Positions 33,775 through 43,072 of a stretch of DNA of 64,000 nt are shown here, in pieces. How positions within the stretch are numbered: position 1 is the first letter of the stretch; each line of letters begins with the position of its first letter. Origin of the DNA: Hyphomicrobiales bacterium (GTDB lineage Bacteria > Pseudomonadota > Alphaproteobacteria > Rhizobiales > Rhizobiaceae); NCBI GenBank assembly GCA_900467745.1, contig UBQW01000009.1, positions 38,519 through 102,518 on the forward strand, read 5' to 3'. The translations under genes were made by a program, and so were the position numbers. The notes beneath the pieces are model-generated. The model ran no database searches, had not been told where the DNA came from, and saw only the letters and a program-made list of their open reading frames with translations.

Positions 33775-34065
33775 CTACGCTGGCGGATCGACGGGCGGCC
33801 ATTGTCGCGCCGTGTGGAGAAGTGTGAGTATCCAGATTGTGCCGTCGTCGATTTCGTAGACGAGACGATAGTGCGGGTGCGGAATGACTTCGCGGGTGCC
33901 CGCCACGGTTCCCTGACGCCCAAGATAGGGAACGTTTGAAAGCCTGCGTGTCGCCTCGCTGAAAAGATTATCCATGCGGAGCGCGGCGGATGGGTTATCG
34001 GCGGCAATGAATTGAACAATGGATAGACGATCGAGCTCGGCTTGCGGGCTCCAGGCAACCTTCAC
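33775..34065 (-). CDS. ParE/RelE-family toxin
   Basis: A 96-residue protein with the family pattern: 'VAWSPQAELDRLSIVQFIAADNPSAALRMDNLF' helices, 'PYLGRQGTVAGTREVIPHPHYRLVYEIDDGTIWILTLLHTARQWPP' strands. Such toxins act on gyrase (ParE) or mRNA (RelE). Its start overlaps the antitoxin stop by 4 bases, showing coupled translation. Confidence 0.88.
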   Translation of the reverse strand: MKVAWSPQAELDRLSIVQFIAADNPSAALRMDNLFSEATRRLSNVPYLGRQGTVAGTREVIPHPHYRLVYEIDDGTIWILTLLHTARQWPPVDPPA

Positions 34066-34343
34066 AGGCCACCATTCTCGATTTTCTTGCGGAGCGCTGC
34101 GAATGTCGCCTCGACGGCGTCGTTCGACCGTCCTTTTCCTGCGGCGATCGATTGCCGGGCAACGGCCACCTTGGATTCCAGAAAACTGGCGTATTCCGGC
34201 GAGACATGCTGTTGTTCTACATAGTCGCGTACCAGATCAGAGACGATTTCGCCCGCAGCCCGGTTCTCTGCCTTGGCGGCAGCGAGAAATTCGGCGTGCA
34301 GCTCAGGATCGAGCGTGATTTCGACGACAGCATTCTTGCCCAC
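34062..34343 (-). CDS. Antitoxin of the ParE-type pair (ribbon-helix-helix)
   Basis: This 93-residue protein has an N-terminal ribbon-helix-helix ('AVVEITLDPELHAEFLAAAKAENRAAGEIVSDLVRDYVEQQ') and a helical C-terminal toxin-binding tail. The start GTG at 34343 is chosen because GGAGG lies 6 bases upstream; a TTG start at 34367 is less likely. Antitoxin first, toxin second with a 4-base overlap is the usual order, and the RHH domain normally represses its own promoter. Confidence 0.86.
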   Translation of the reverse strand: MGKNAVVEITLDPELHAEFLAAAKAENRAAGEIVSDLVRDYVEQQHVSPEYASFLESKVAVARQSIAAGKGRSNDAVEATFAALRKKIENGGL

Positions 34344-34419
34344 GGCCAACCTCCATCTCTGCGCCAAAGATATAGCTGAGGCGGCGCCCCCACAAGATGA
34401 AAGACGCCATCTCCCAACT

Positions 34420-35190
34420 CTACCCCTTCACCGCCACCATGAACAACCGCGGAAACCTCAGCAACACCCGCCCGTCGGACATCTCAGGATAAGCCTTCTC
34501 CACCCGCCCGAGATAATCCGCCAGAAACGCCTCGCGATGCTGATCGCCGGCATGGTCGAGATAGGGCCTCAGCCCTGTGCCCTTGACCCATTCGACGATC
34601 GCTGCCGCATCCGCCATCGGGTGGTTGTAGGCGGTGTGCCAGATGTCGACGCGTTTGGCCTTGCCGATCAGCCGGGAGTAATAGGTGGAAGGCGGTGGCA
34701 GCGGGTTGCGGCGGACGCTTTTCGCCTCAAAGGCGGCCTTCCAGGGGCCGGCATGGGCGGTCTCTTCCATCAAGAGATGCGTCGGCTCTGTCAGGTTGTC
34801 GGGCATCTGCACGGCAAGCGTGCCACCGGGCTTCAGGCCATCCATCAGCCGGTCGAAGATATCGAGATGATTGGGCAGCCACTGGAAGACGGCGTTGGCG
34901 AAGAGGAGATCGACCGGCTCCTTCGGCTGCCATGTCGCAAGATCGGCCTCGAGGAAATCGGTGCCGGGCAGCCGCTTGCGCGCCGCCTCCAGCATGTTGA
35001 GATCGCTGTCGAGGCCGCTGACGCCGGAAGCACCGTAGCGGTCGATGATCAGCTCCGTCGAATTACCAGGGCCGCAACCGAGGTCGATGGCGCGCTCGAT
35101 GCGCTCCATCGGCACCTGCGCCAGAAGATCACGCGCCGGGCGCGTCCGCTCGTCCTCGAATTTCACATATTGGCTTGCCGACCATGCCAT
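34420..35190 (-). CDS. tam: Trans-aconitate 2-methyltransferase
   Basis: A 256-residue class I SAM-dependent methyltransferase: '[15 protein letters not shown]' for SAM binding, '[15 protein letters not shown]', '[27 protein letters not shown]' and '[14 protein letters not shown]'. The '[27 protein letters not shown]' N terminus is characteristic of Tam, which methylates trans-aconitate, an inhibitor of aconitase. The start at 35190 has a GGGAGAG site; an upstream TTG would add 7 residues. It begins 17 bases past the stop of the TerC-like gene, forming a likely two-gene operon. Confidence 0.9.
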   Translation of the reverse strand: MAWSASQYVKFEDERTRPARDLLAQVPMERIERAIDLGCGPGNSTELIIDRYGASGVSGLDSDLNMLEAARKRLPGTDFLEADLATWQPKEPVDLLFANAVFQWLPNHLDIFDRLMDGLKPGGTLAVQMPDNLTEPTHLLMEETAHAGPWKAAFEAKSVRRNPLPPPSTYYSRLIGKAKRVDIWHTAYNHPMADAAAIVEWVKGTGLRPYLDHAGDQHREAFLADYLGRVEKAYPEMSDGRVLLRFPRLFMVAVKG

Positions 35191-35207
35191 GGCGTCTCTC
35201 TCCCTTT

Positions 35208-36767
35208 TCAATCCGCGTCTTCGATACGCTTGATCCTGATCTTGTCGATGTTGCGGCCATCGAGCGATACCACTTCGAATGTCAGTTCCTCGAAGCGGAT
35301 CGTCTCGCCCTGATGCGGCAGATGCCCGAGCCGCCAGAGGATGAAGCCCGCCAGCGTCGAGAAGCGGTCGCCTTCGTCCACCAGGTCGACATCAACAAGC
35401 TTCGAGGCGTGGCGAATGTCGATCCAGCCGTCCACCGTCAGCGAGCCGTCCTCGCCGCGTTCGATCGAGAGCTTCTCCTCGTCCTCGTCGGGAAACTCGC
35501 CGGCGATGGCCTCGAGCAGGTCGGTGGGCGTCACCATGCCCTCAAGATCGCCGTACTCGTCGAGCACGATGGCGACCGCTTCGCTGGAATGGCGCAGCTG
35601 TTCCATCAGCTTCAGCGCGCTGATGCTCTCATGCACCACGAAGGGCTCGCGGATCGAGCGCTCGACGTTGATCGAGCCATCGACGATCAGGTCGCGCAAC
35701 AGGTCGCGGGCGCTGGCCACGCCGATGAAATTGTCGAGGCTCCCTCGGGCGACCGGAAAGCGCGAATGGCCGAGATCGACGATGCGGCGCTGCAGCTCTG
35801 CCTCAGGCGCATCGAGATCCAGCCAGTCGATATCGATGCGCGGCGTCATGATCGATTTGGCCGAGCGATCGGCCAGCGTCAGCACGCCCTGGATCATGTC
35901 CTTCTCCTCGTTGGAGAACACATCCTCTTCGGCCGCCTGTTCGGCGATATGTTCCGCCGTCGGCCCGAGCGTCACCTGTGGCCGCCTGCCGCCGAGCAGG
36001 CCGAGCACGGCGTCGGCGGTGCGTTCGCGGATGTTGGTGGGCGTGATCAGCCGCTCGCGATTGTGCCGCGCCAGCTGGTTCAGCGATTCGATGATGACCG
36101 AGAAGCCGATCGCCGCGTAGAGATAGCCCTTGGGCAGGTGCACCCCGAAGCCCTCGATGATCAGCGAGAAACCGATCATCATCAGGAAGCCCAGGCAGAG
36201 GATGACGACCGTCGGATGCTTGTTGACGAAGCTCGTCAGCGGCTTCGAGAGCAGCAGCATGACGCCGATGGCAATCACGACGGCGATCATCATCACAGGC
36301 AGGTGCTGCACCATGCCGACGGCGGTGATCACGCTATCGAGCGAGAAGATCGCGTCGAGCACGACGATCTGCACGATGACCTGCCAGAAGACGGCATGCA
36401 CCACCTTCTTCTCCGATGTCTCGACATGGCCTTCCAGCCGCTCGTGCAGCTCCATCGTGCCCTTGAACAGCAGAAACACGCCGCCGATGAGGAGAATGAT
36501 GTCACGGCCGGAGAAGCTGAACTCCATGACCGAGAAGATCGGGGTCGTCAGCGTAACGATCCAGGCGATCGAGGCGAGCAAGCCGAGGCGGATGAACAGC
36601 GCGAGCCCCAAGCCGACGAGGCGGGCGCGGTCACGCTGATGCGGCGGCAGCTTGTCGGCGAGAATGGCGATAAACACGAGGTTGTCGATGCCGAGAACGA
36701 TCTCGAGCACGATCAGGGTTGCGAGACCCACCCAGGCGGAGGGGTCGGACATCCAGTCGAAGAACAT
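35208..36767 (-). CDS. TerC-family membrane protein with CBS and CorC domains
   Basis: A 519-residue protein with an N-terminal TerC domain of seven or eight membrane helices (about 1-225; motifs 'LEIVLGIDN' and '[17 protein letters not shown]'), then two CBS domains (about 295-410, '[12 protein letters not shown]', '[23 protein letters not shown]', '[21 protein letters not shown]') and a C-terminal CorC/HlyC transporter-associated domain (about 430-515). The acidic residues of the TerC helices suggest divalent metal transport, often manganese. Start: ATG 36767. A terminator-like hairpin lies in its long leader (36877-36902). Tam follows in the same transcript. Confidence 0.9.
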   Translation of the reverse strand: MFFDWMSDPSAWVGLATLIVLEIVLGIDNLVFIAILADKLPPHQRDRARLVGLGLALFIRLGLLASIAWIVTLTTPIFSVMEFSFSGRDIILLIGGVFLLFKGTMELHERLEGHVETSEKKVVHAVFWQVIVQIVVLDAIFSLDSVITAVGMVQHLPVMMIAVVIAIGVMLLLSKPLTSFVNKHPTVVILCLGFLMMIGFSLIIEGFGVHLPKGYLYAAIGFSVIIESLNQLARHNRERLITPTNIRERTADAVLGLLGGRRPQVTLGPTAEHIAEQAAEEDVFSNEEKDMIQGVLTLADRSAKSIMTPRIDIDWLDLDAPEAELQRRIVDLGHSRFPVARGSLDNFIGVASARDLLRDLIVDGSINVERSIREPFVVHESISALKLMEQLRHSSEAVAIVLDEYGDLEGMVTPTDLLEAIAGEFPDEDEEKLSIERGEDGSLTVDGWIDIRHASKLVDVDLVDEGDRFSTLAGFILWRLGHLPHQGETIRFEELTFEVVSLDGRNIDKIRIKRIEDAD

Positions 36768-37223
36768 CAATGGTGTAACGCGGCCACGTTGACGGGACCG
36801 CTCCTTTTGCGATGAAAATATGAAAGGCGGATGACGGCGGCCGCAAAAGACCGGCGATCAGATTCCGCGATGGATAAGAAAAGAGCCGCCCTGAACGCGG
36901 CTAGATCAGGCCTGACGCCGATGCGGCGAACAGCGCGCCGTCTACAGCCATCCCCATCGCCATCAGCGGACATATCGCTGGAAGACGGGGTGGAGCTGGT
37001 ACTGGAAGGGTCACTGTCAGGCATGCTTCAATTTTGAAGGCTAACGTGACCAAGCGCAAGAGGGGGCAGCCTGAAATCGTCGAGATGCACGGCCGATCAC
37101 TGTGTCCGTGCTTGTCTTTAGCGGGCTTTTAGAGCGCTTCCACCGCATTCTTAGGGATTTGCGAAAGGGAAACTTCATCTATCGGTAGTTACAAAATCCG
37201 CAAAATATCGTGCGAGGATTGCA
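36768..37223. other. Intergenic region between divergent genes (TerC and EF-hand)
   Basis: These 456 bases hold the leader of the TerC gene with its hairpin at 36877-36902, and the leader of the EF-hand gene. Frames read in it have no recognisable features. The stretch TTTTAGAGCGCTTC at about 37127-37140 resembles sequences often seen between rhizobial genes. Confidence 0.5.
36877..36902 (-). promoter_or_regulatory. Terminator-like hairpin in the leader of the TerC gene
   Basis: On the minus strand a 6-bp stem AGCCGC/GCGGCT (36897-36902 with 36884-36889) is followed by TTTTCTT. It lies about 115 bases before the TerC start, so it could be an attenuator, or the terminator of a short upstream transcript. 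No known riboswitch motif was recognised. Confidence 0.45.
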
Positions 37224-38780
37224 ATGGTCGGACGTCATCAGCCCTCCCTGAAGAAAGCCTCCGCGATCGTGTCGCTGGCCAGCGTCGCCCTGGCAGGCCT
37301 TGCCGATGCCTCGGCCCAAACGCCGCCACCGCCGCCATCAGTGCCGCCCAGCGTGCTTATCGAGAGCATTCGCGATTATCGCGAGGCCTATCTCGCACAG
37401 GTCTTCTCCGTGTTTCGTATCTATAGCGGTCCGGACCAGATTCTGACGGCCGAGGATATCGAACGGGCGCGCAACATTGCGGCGGCAGCCGCGCGCGCAA
37501 ACGTCATGCAGGAGTTCTTCGCCGCCGACCTCAACGACGACGGTCGCGTCACGCATGAGGAATTGGCGGCGGTCAATCGGAAACGGCCGGGAGTGTCACC
37601 GTTCGAGGTCGTGGGCGCCCATGATGACGGTGTCATCACCCTCGAGGAGGCGAATGCGGCCGCAAGGGCCGGCCCTGCCCAGGCACGGGACTACGGCGTC
37701 GGCGCGATGCTGGTCCGCCTACTTGATCTTGACCCAAACAAGGATGGGAAGCTGACGGCCGACGAGCTGGAAGCGCAGGCCCGCGCCGCCTTTGCCCTCT
37801 ACGATAAAGATGGCGATGGCACGCTGTCGGCAACCGAAATGCGGGCGCTGGCGACCGCCAGGACCGCCGACATGCGCGAGCGCGCGGCCGAAGAGCAGAT
37901 GGCGTCATGCAAACTTCCGCCTGCCGGCGCTGCCGATACCATTTTCCATGTTCGAAGCTACGAGGCCGGCGCCCTTTCCGATGTCACGGTTGCCGGGCAG
38001 GACGGCGTGACCGAAACCAGCGAGCTCAACATCGAAGCGGGCGATACGCCGCTTTACATCGTGGCGTCCTCCTACACCGCTATGATCTGGCGTGTGACAG
38101 GCCATGTTGAGCGTGTCAGCCGCATCGTTGTCTCTTCGCCCGCCGGCGCCGGTGCCGTCGGTCTGCCGAAAGAGAAGGTGACGTCCATCCGCTCGCCGGG
38201 CTGCCTGCGCTATCAGTCGGCAGCCGTCGCGTCGGGAAGCCAGCAGTTGGCCGCGCTGGGCAAGGCGCTCGGCAAGCAGGTGGACGCGATCATCGATGCC
38301 TATACGCTGCCGAAGGCGATGATTCCGTCGGATGGCGTCGCGCCGCGCGATCTGAAGCCCGGGCGAAAGGCCGCGTTGCGCTCGACCGTCGCGTTTTCGG
38401 CGGGAGGGTTGGAGAATGTCGATGCCGCCACCTATCGCTCCTTTATGCGCTTCAATCCCTCCGGCCTGATCAGGATCGATCCTGCCGATGTGGTCTCCAA
38501 CGGCAAGGCGCAGCGCTATGACATTCTGCCGCAGGAGGCGGGATTGCTGCAATTGCTGATGAGCGGATCGCTGCAGACGCCGCGGCCAGGGCTCTATACG
38601 ATCGACAAGCCGATCGCCCGCTTCCCCGCAGGGCTAGCTGGCGCGCATCAGGTCCGGTTCGTTCTTGCTGAAGGGGTTCCGCGTCCGGCCGGCAATCCCG
38701 GACATTCGACGCTTGCCCGGGCCGATGGCTCGGTCTTCACGCCCGAGGAGCTGCGGCTCCCCGAGGTGATAAAGGAATGA
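37224..38780 (+). CDS. Exported EF-hand calcium-binding protein of unknown function
   Basis: A 518-residue protein with a signal peptide (about 1-31, ending SAQT) and three good EF-hand loops: 'DLNDDGRVTHEE', 'DLDPNKDGKLTADE' and 'DKDGDGTLSATE', plus a degenerate 'AHDDGVITLEE'. The C-terminal 300 residues have no family I recognise; they include 'CKLPPAGAADTIFHVRSYE' and 'ESTRSPGC'-like Cys pairs. It is likely periplasmic and binds calcium. The ribosome site is GAGG about 6 bases before ATG 37224. The gene is alone, between the TerC divergent promoter region and a cupin gene. Confidence 0.8.
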   Translation: MVGRHQPSLKKASAIVSLASVALAGLADASAQTPPPPPSVPPSVLIESIRDYREAYLAQVFSVFRIYSGPDQILTAEDIERARNIAAAAARANVMQEFFAADLNDDGRVTHEELAAVNRKRPGVSPFEVVGAHDDGVITLEEANAAARAGPAQARDYGVGAMLVRLLDLDPNKDGKLTADELEAQARAAFALYDKDGDGTLSATEMRALATARTADMRERAAEEQMASCKLPPAGAADTIFHVRSYEAGALSDVTVAGQDGVTETSELNIEAGDTPLYIVASSYTAMIWRVTGHVERVSRIVVSSPAGAGAVGLPKEKVTSIRSPGCLRYQSAAVASGSQQLAALGKALGKQVDAIIDAYTLPKAMIPSDGVAPRDLKPGRKAALRSTVAFSAGGLENVDAATYRSFMRFNPSGLIRIDPADVVSNGKAQRYDILPQEAGLLQLLMSGSLQTPRPGLYTIDKPIARFPAGLAGAHQVRFVLAEGVPRPAGNPGHSTLARADGSVFTPEELRLPEVIKE

Positions 38781-38814
38781 CGGCCCGGGCTTGGCCCGCG
38801 CCGTTTTGGCCTAA

Positions 38815-39249
38815 TCAGGCCGCCAGGATGCGTGTGCTGTCGCTGTTGGCGACGACGGTCAGCAAATCGCGGGTGCGCGATTCGGCGGCTTCGAAGAAGT
38901 CCGACATGTCGCTGTCGATCGTTGCCGAAAACCGTGCGGTTTCAGGGCCGCGGTTGGAATAGCCATGCGCCTGATCGGCCTCGATCCGGACGATATCGCC
39001 AGCGGTGGCTTCGAATTCTTCCAGTCCCTGGTCCGTCATCCGACGGATGATCAGACAGCCTTCGATGATGCGCAGGATCTCGGGGCTTTCGTGGCGATGA
39101 AGCGGCGTGCGGCCGCCCGCGGGCACCGTGACGTCGAAGATGTTCAGCCAGGTTCCTTCAAGCCGCGTGTGCCGCTCGAGCTGGCCTTCCGGCGCAAAGC
39201 CGGCCTGTGCGCCCTCGGGCGCATGGGTGTTCACAAATGAGTTGGACAT
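38815..39249 (-). CDS. Cupin-domain protein
   Basis: A 144-residue single-cupin protein: 'VTVPAGGRTPLHRHESPEILRIIEGCLIIRRMTDQG' (metal-binding His, His and Glu of cupin motif 1) and 'ATAGDIVRIEADQAHGYSNRGPETARF' (motif 2 with His). Cupins include metal-dependent enzymes and small-molecule-binding proteins; the function here is unknown. Convergent with the EF-hand gene, stops 34 bases apart. Confidence 0.88.
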   Translation of the reverse strand: MSNSFVNTHAPEGAQAGFAPEGQLERHTRLEGTWLNIFDVTVPAGGRTPLHRHESPEILRIIEGCLIIRRMTDQGLEEFEATAGDIVRIEADQAHGYSNRGPETARFSATIDSDMSDFFEAAESRTRDLLTVVANSDSTRILAA

Positions 39250-39401
39250 GATGTCTCGCTTTTCTTTTTCTTAGCGGCGAGCGCGATAGACCTTTAGCCG
39301 GAGAATGGCAACCCGCTAAAATGCAAGGCTCCGATGCACAGATCGGAACCCACGAAATCAGCGGGTTTTCAGCCGATTGATCACCGCATCGTGTTTGGCC
39401 G

Positions 39402-40451
39402 TTATTGGTTGGCCAGGATGCGTTTGGCGATTTCGTCGAGCGCCAGCGCGTTTTCCTTGATGATCGACGCGGCGATTGCCTTCAGCGCCTTGATGTTTTC
39501 GGGCGATGCGTCGTCCAGCGCATCGTTCTCCTTGGAGCTCAGCTGCCGGTCGAGACGGAAATAGCTGAGGGAGCCGGCGTTCTCCTTCGTCACGACGGTA
39601 GAGTAGTTGATCTTGGTGCCGGGCGGATTGAGCAGCGCATTCGCCTGATAGGAGGCAGTACTCGCCTGACCCTGCATCAGGATCGAAATCAGGGGTGTAT
39701 CGTGAGACGGCTGCATCCAGCCGAGAATGCCCCAGCCCTTGGCCTCCTGATAGGCGAAGGGTCGATTCTGCTGGCCGGTGCCGAGCGACAGGAAGACGAG
39801 CTCGTCATTGCCCCAGTTCTGCTTGCGCGCCTCCACATAGGCCGCAAGGATAGGATCGTTGGCGAAGACGCCGCCGTCGATCAAGGGCACGAAGCGCTTG
39901 TCCTTGTTCTTCTCGCCAATTCTTTCGATCAGCGCCGGCGGAAAATAGGTGGGCGCCGCCGATGTCGCCCGCGCCGCTTCCCAGTAGCGGAAATTGCTGT
40001 TCTCCTTGTCGGTGTTTGCCATGAACAGTGCTTGCCGCTGCTTTATGTCGTAGGCTGTGATCAGCACCTTGGAGAGCCCGTTGTCGAGCGTCGCCATGCC
40101 GAGCTTCTTCTGCAGTCTGTCTTCAAGCGCGTCGGGCTTGTAGCGCGGATCATTGATGCCGAAGGGATTGATGAGCCCGAGCACCGGGTTCTGCTTGAAT
40201 ATCTCGTCGCCCTCATCGGCATAGAGCTCCAGCAGATCTGCCGGCGTGCATGCGGCCTTGTGCGATCCATCCGGATGCGGGCAGGTCAGCCCCGCCGCGA
40301 TGATGCCGCCGGTGGATGTCCCGGCGATCATGTCGAACGCCTTGTAAAGCGGCAGCCCATCCAGCCGCGCGGCGAGATCCACCAAGATGGCCGCCGGGAT
40401 AATCCCGCGAATGCCGCCGCCATCGATCGAAAGAATAAAACGCTTTGCCAT
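39402..40451 (-). CDS. Patatin-like phospholipase
   Basis: This 349-residue protein has the oxyanion loop DGGGIRG (10-16), the lipase motif GTSTG with Ser46, and the DGG motif with Asp192, giving a Ser-Asp catalytic dyad. Its closest look is to bacterial CapV/patatin-like lipases of the 'K.FILS[IL]DGGGIRG' type. No adjacent CD-NTase (cGAS-like) gene is seen, so a CBASS defence role is not supported. The start at 40451 is preceded by GGAGGGG; an upstream ATG would add 4 residues. It is divergent from ilvE. Confidence 0.9.
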   Translation of the reverse strand: MAKRFILSIDGGGIRGIIPAAILVDLAARLDGLPLYKAFDMIAGTSTGGIIAAGLTCPHPDGSHKAACTPADLLELYADEGDEIFKQNPVLGLINPFGINDPRYKPDALEDRLQKKLGMATLDNGLSKVLITAYDIKQRQALFMANTDKENSNFRYWEAARATSAAPTYFPPALIERIGEKNKDKRFVPLIDGGVFANDPILAAYVEARKQNWGNDELVFLSLGTGQQNRPFAYQEAKGWGILGWMQPSHDTPLISILMQGQASTASYQANALLNPPGTKINYSTVVTKENAGSLSYFRLDRQLSSKENDALDDASPENIKALKAIAASIIKENALALDEIAKRILANQ

Positions 40452-40743
40452 GCTCCCCTCCATGCCGGTTCATCCGGTTGAGGGAAGTATGTGACTTAAA
40501 CTAAAGATTGCAACAAACTGAAACGCTCGCGCTGATTGAAGTCGGTTGTGCGCGTGTGTCTCACCGCACCCATGAGTCTCGCTGATACACCCATCGCCGC
40601 TGTTTGAGGCGCGCGCATGAATATTGCATCCGGCAGCGGTTGCGCATGCCGTTTCTTGCTTAGCCTCCGCCGCGACATATTTCTCCTTGACCCGGTCCGC
40701 GCGCGGGGTTTTGTCTCCCTGCAATTGATTGAAGGAGAAACGC

Positions 40744-41631
40744 ATGGCCGTCGATACATCGCCCCGTTCCAACACCTGGACCTATGTCGAGGGAGAGTGG
40801 CTGACCGGCAACCCGCCGCTGATCGGGCCGACCTCGCATGCCATGTGGCTGGCCTCCACCGTCTTCGACGGCGCCCGCTGGTTCGACGGCATCGCGCCGG
40901 ATCTCGACCTGCACTGCCAGCGCATCAACCGCTCGGCCGTCAACATGGGCCTGAAGCCGGTCAAGACCGCCGAAGAGATCGAAGCACTCGCCTGGGAAGG
41001 CATCAAGAAGTTCGACGGCAAGACGCCTATCTACATCAAGCCGATGTACTGGGGCGAGCATGGCTCGGCCGGCAGCGTCGTCACCGTCGATGGAGACAGC
41101 ACGCGCTTCGCGCTCTGCCTGTTCGAAGCCCCGCTCGGCAACAACAAGCCGAACTCGCTCACCGTCTCGCCCTTCCGCCGCCCGTCGCCCGAGACCGCGA
41201 TGACCGACGCCAAAGCCGGCTCGCTCTATCCGAACAGCGGTCGTGCGATTGCCGAAGCGAGAAGCCGCGGCTTCGACAACGCCCTGATGCGCGACATGAA
41301 CGGCAATGTCGCCGAGACCGCGTCTTCCAACGTGTTTCTCGTCAAGGACGGCGTCGTCAAGACGCCTGTCGCCAACCGCACTTTCCTCGCCGGCATCACC
41401 CGCGCCCGCGTCATCGGTCTGCTTCGCCAGGCCGGCTTCGAGGTTCGCGAGGAGACGCTCTCGGTCGATGATTTCATGGCGGCCGACGAGATCTTCACCT
41501 CGGGCAACTACTCCAAGGTCGTCGGCGTCAACCGCCTTGACGGCCGCGAATTGCAGGAAGGCCCCGTCACCCGCAAGGCGCTCGAAATCTACATGAACTG
41601 GGCATTTGGTCGCAGCGCAAGCGACAGCTGA
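40744..41631 (+). CDS. ilvE: Branched-chain amino acid aminotransferase
   Basis: A 295-residue class IV PLP aminotransferase that interconverts branched-chain amino acids and their keto acids. PLP-binding Lys157 sits in DAKAGSLYP, with Glu191 in 'VAETASSNVFLV'. The start at 40744 is preceded by GAAGGAG. It stands alone, followed by a RIME1 element. Family assignment is firm; D-amino acid transaminases and aminodeoxychorismate lyases share the fold but differ in substrate-binding residues. Confidence 0.92.
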   Translation: MAVDTSPRSNTWTYVEGEWLTGNPPLIGPTSHAMWLASTVFDGARWFDGIAPDLDLHCQRINRSAVNMGLKPVKTAEEIEALAWEGIKKFDGKTPIYIKPMYWGEHGSAGSVVTVDGDSTRFALCLFEAPLGNNKPNSLTVSPFRRPSPETAMTDAKAGSLYPNSGRAIAEARSRGFDNALMRDMNGNVAETASSNVFLVKDGVVKTPVANRTFLAGITRARVIGLLRQAGFEVREETLSVDDFMAADEIFTSGNYSKVVGVNRLDGRELQEGPVTRKALEIYMNWAFGRSASDS

Positions 41632-41661
41632 TTGGGTGTAGAGGGGGCTAAGTCCGGGCGC

Positions 41662-41793
41662 GTGGCCCCCTCATCCGCCTGCCGGCACCTTCTCCCCTAT
41701 GGGTAGAAGGGACTCTTGGCGGGCCGCTCGATCCAATCTTCCCTTCTCCCCAGCGGGGAGAAGGTGGCCCGAAGGGTCGGATGAGGGGGCCAC
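41662..41793. repeat. RIME1-like palindromic element, copy 2
   Basis: A 132-base intergenic element with perfect 16-base inverted ends (41662-41677 and 41778-41793). Its core is nearly the same as the copy at 30836-30960, including 'CCGGCACCTTCTCCCC' and 'GGTGGCCCGAAGGGTCGG'. It fills the gap between ilvE and the bestrophin gene. Confidence 0.82.
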
Positions 41794-41857
41794 ACGCACC
41801 GCGCTAAACGTCATTCCCTTTTAACTTCACTCCCACTCCAGCCTGGTCCCCCGCATC

Positions 41858-42784
41858 ATGATCGTGCGCCCCCGCCCAACCCTCTTTCGCCTCTTCTTCA
41901 TCCTCCGCGGCTCGATCATCAAGCGCGTCCTGCCGCAGATCATCCTCACCGCCGTGCTCTCCTCGCTGGTCGTGCTCTGTCACACGCTCCGGCCCGGTAT
42001 GCTGCCAGTCTTCAACGGCGCCCCCTTCGCGCTGCTCGGCATCGCGCTGTCGATCTTCCTCGGCTTTCGCAACAACGCCTGCTACGACCGCTGGTGGGAA
42101 GCGCGCCGACAATGGGGCGTGATCGTCTTCTCCGCCCGCCATTTCGCCCGCCAGACGCTGATCCTCGAAACGATGTCTGGCGAAGCCGGAAAAGACGCTC
42201 GCAAACGCGTGCTGACGCTGGTCATCGCCTTCGTCCAGTCGCTGGTCCCGCACCTGCGTAGCGGCATCTCCCGCCACAAGGTCGAACGCCTGCTGCCTGA
42301 CGATATCAACGCCCACTACGCCGCCAGCCGCAACCCGCCCGAAGCGCTGTCGCTGGAAATCGCCCGCGAACTCGCTGATCTCCGCGCCAAGAACATGCTG
42401 ACCGACATCAACTACCAGATGCTCGACCGCACGCTGGCCGATCTGACGCTCGCCCAGGCCTCCTGCGAGCGCATCCGTTGGACCCCGGTTCCCTTCGGCT
42501 ACACCCTGCTATTGCACCGCACCGCCCATCTCTTCTGCCTGATGCTGCCCTTCGGCTTCGACGACGTGCTCGGCTGGTTCATGCCCTTCGGCACCGCACT
42601 CGTCGCCTACACCTTCTTCGGCCTCGACGCGCTGGGCGACGAGCTGGAAGAACCCTTCGGCAAGCAACCCAACGCACTCCCCATCGAGGCAATCGCCGAC
42701 ACAGTCGAGATCAACATCCGCGAAGCGATGGGCGAGAAGGACCTGCCGGCACTGCCGGTGGCTGTGGATTATTTGCTGATGTAG
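41858..42784 (+). CDS. Bestrophin-family anion channel (UPF0187)
   Basis: A 308-residue protein with four predicted membrane helices and the bestrophin signature 'FLGFRNNACYDRWWEARRQWG'. The family includes chloride channels and bacterial homologues of unknown gating. The start ATG 41858 lacks a clear ribosome site and lies close to the RIME1 element. A cytoplasmic helical tail with 'GLDALGDELEEPFG' follows the last helix, as in other members. Confidence 0.9.
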   Translation: MIVRPRPTLFRLFFILRGSIIKRVLPQIILTAVLSSLVVLCHTLRPGMLPVFNGAPFALLGIALSIFLGFRNNACYDRWWEARRQWGVIVFSARHFARQTLILETMSGEAGKDARKRVLTLVIAFVQSLVPHLRSGISRHKVERLLPDDINAHYAASRNPPEALSLEIARELADLRAKNMLTDINYQMLDRTLADLTLAQASCERIRWTPVPFGYTLLLHRTAHLFCLMLPFGFDDVLGWFMPFGTALVAYTFFGLDALGDELEEPFGKQPNALPIEAIADTVEINIREAMGEKDLPALPVAVDYLLM

Positions 42785-42871
42785 CCGTGGGGCCTTCCGT
42801 GACGGATGGCGTCGCGAGGGATGAAAGCCGTGGCGTATCAATAGCTTACGGGCGGAGAGCCAATTCTCCGC

Positions 42872-43039
42872 CGTCATCCTCGGCCTCGTGCCGAGGATCT
42901 AAGCACGTCTCCGCGAATGCAACGTTGAGGCTTCTAGGACAGCCGTGGCCGCAGACACTAGCGCACGCCCCCGGCCGATCCATCCACGTCGAACGCGTTG
43001 CTGCGTGCTTGGATCCTCGGGACAAGCCCGAGGAAGACG
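42872..43039. repeat. Inverted-repeat intergenic element, 36-base arms
   Basis: A 168-base element with imperfect inverted ends (42872-42907 and 43004-43039, 6 mismatches in 36). Each arm is itself a hairpin of the kind CCTCGG(C/G)...(G/C)CCGAGG, typical of extragenic repeats in Rhizobiales. It lies between the bestrophin and MFS genes and holds no gene. Confidence 0.75.
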
Positions 43040-43072
43040 TCGAGCGCGTGGAAGCCTAGCAACTCCAACACC

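Noticed and set aside
36767..37024. Minus-strand frame before the TerC gene
   Set aside because: Composition is low-complexity Ser/Asp/Arg; the sequence contains the leader hairpin instead.
39310..39367. Long-range inverted repeat before the patatin stop as a terminator
   Set aside because: Arms of 8 bases are 42 bases apart with a second small hairpin inside; no T tract follows on the minus strand, where the gene ends.
39402..40451. Patatin-like lipase as a CBASS or other defence effector
   Set aside because: CapV-like patatins can be CBASS effectors, but no CD-NTase, Cap2/Cap3 or other defence gene is adjacent; the neighbours are a cupin gene and ilvE.
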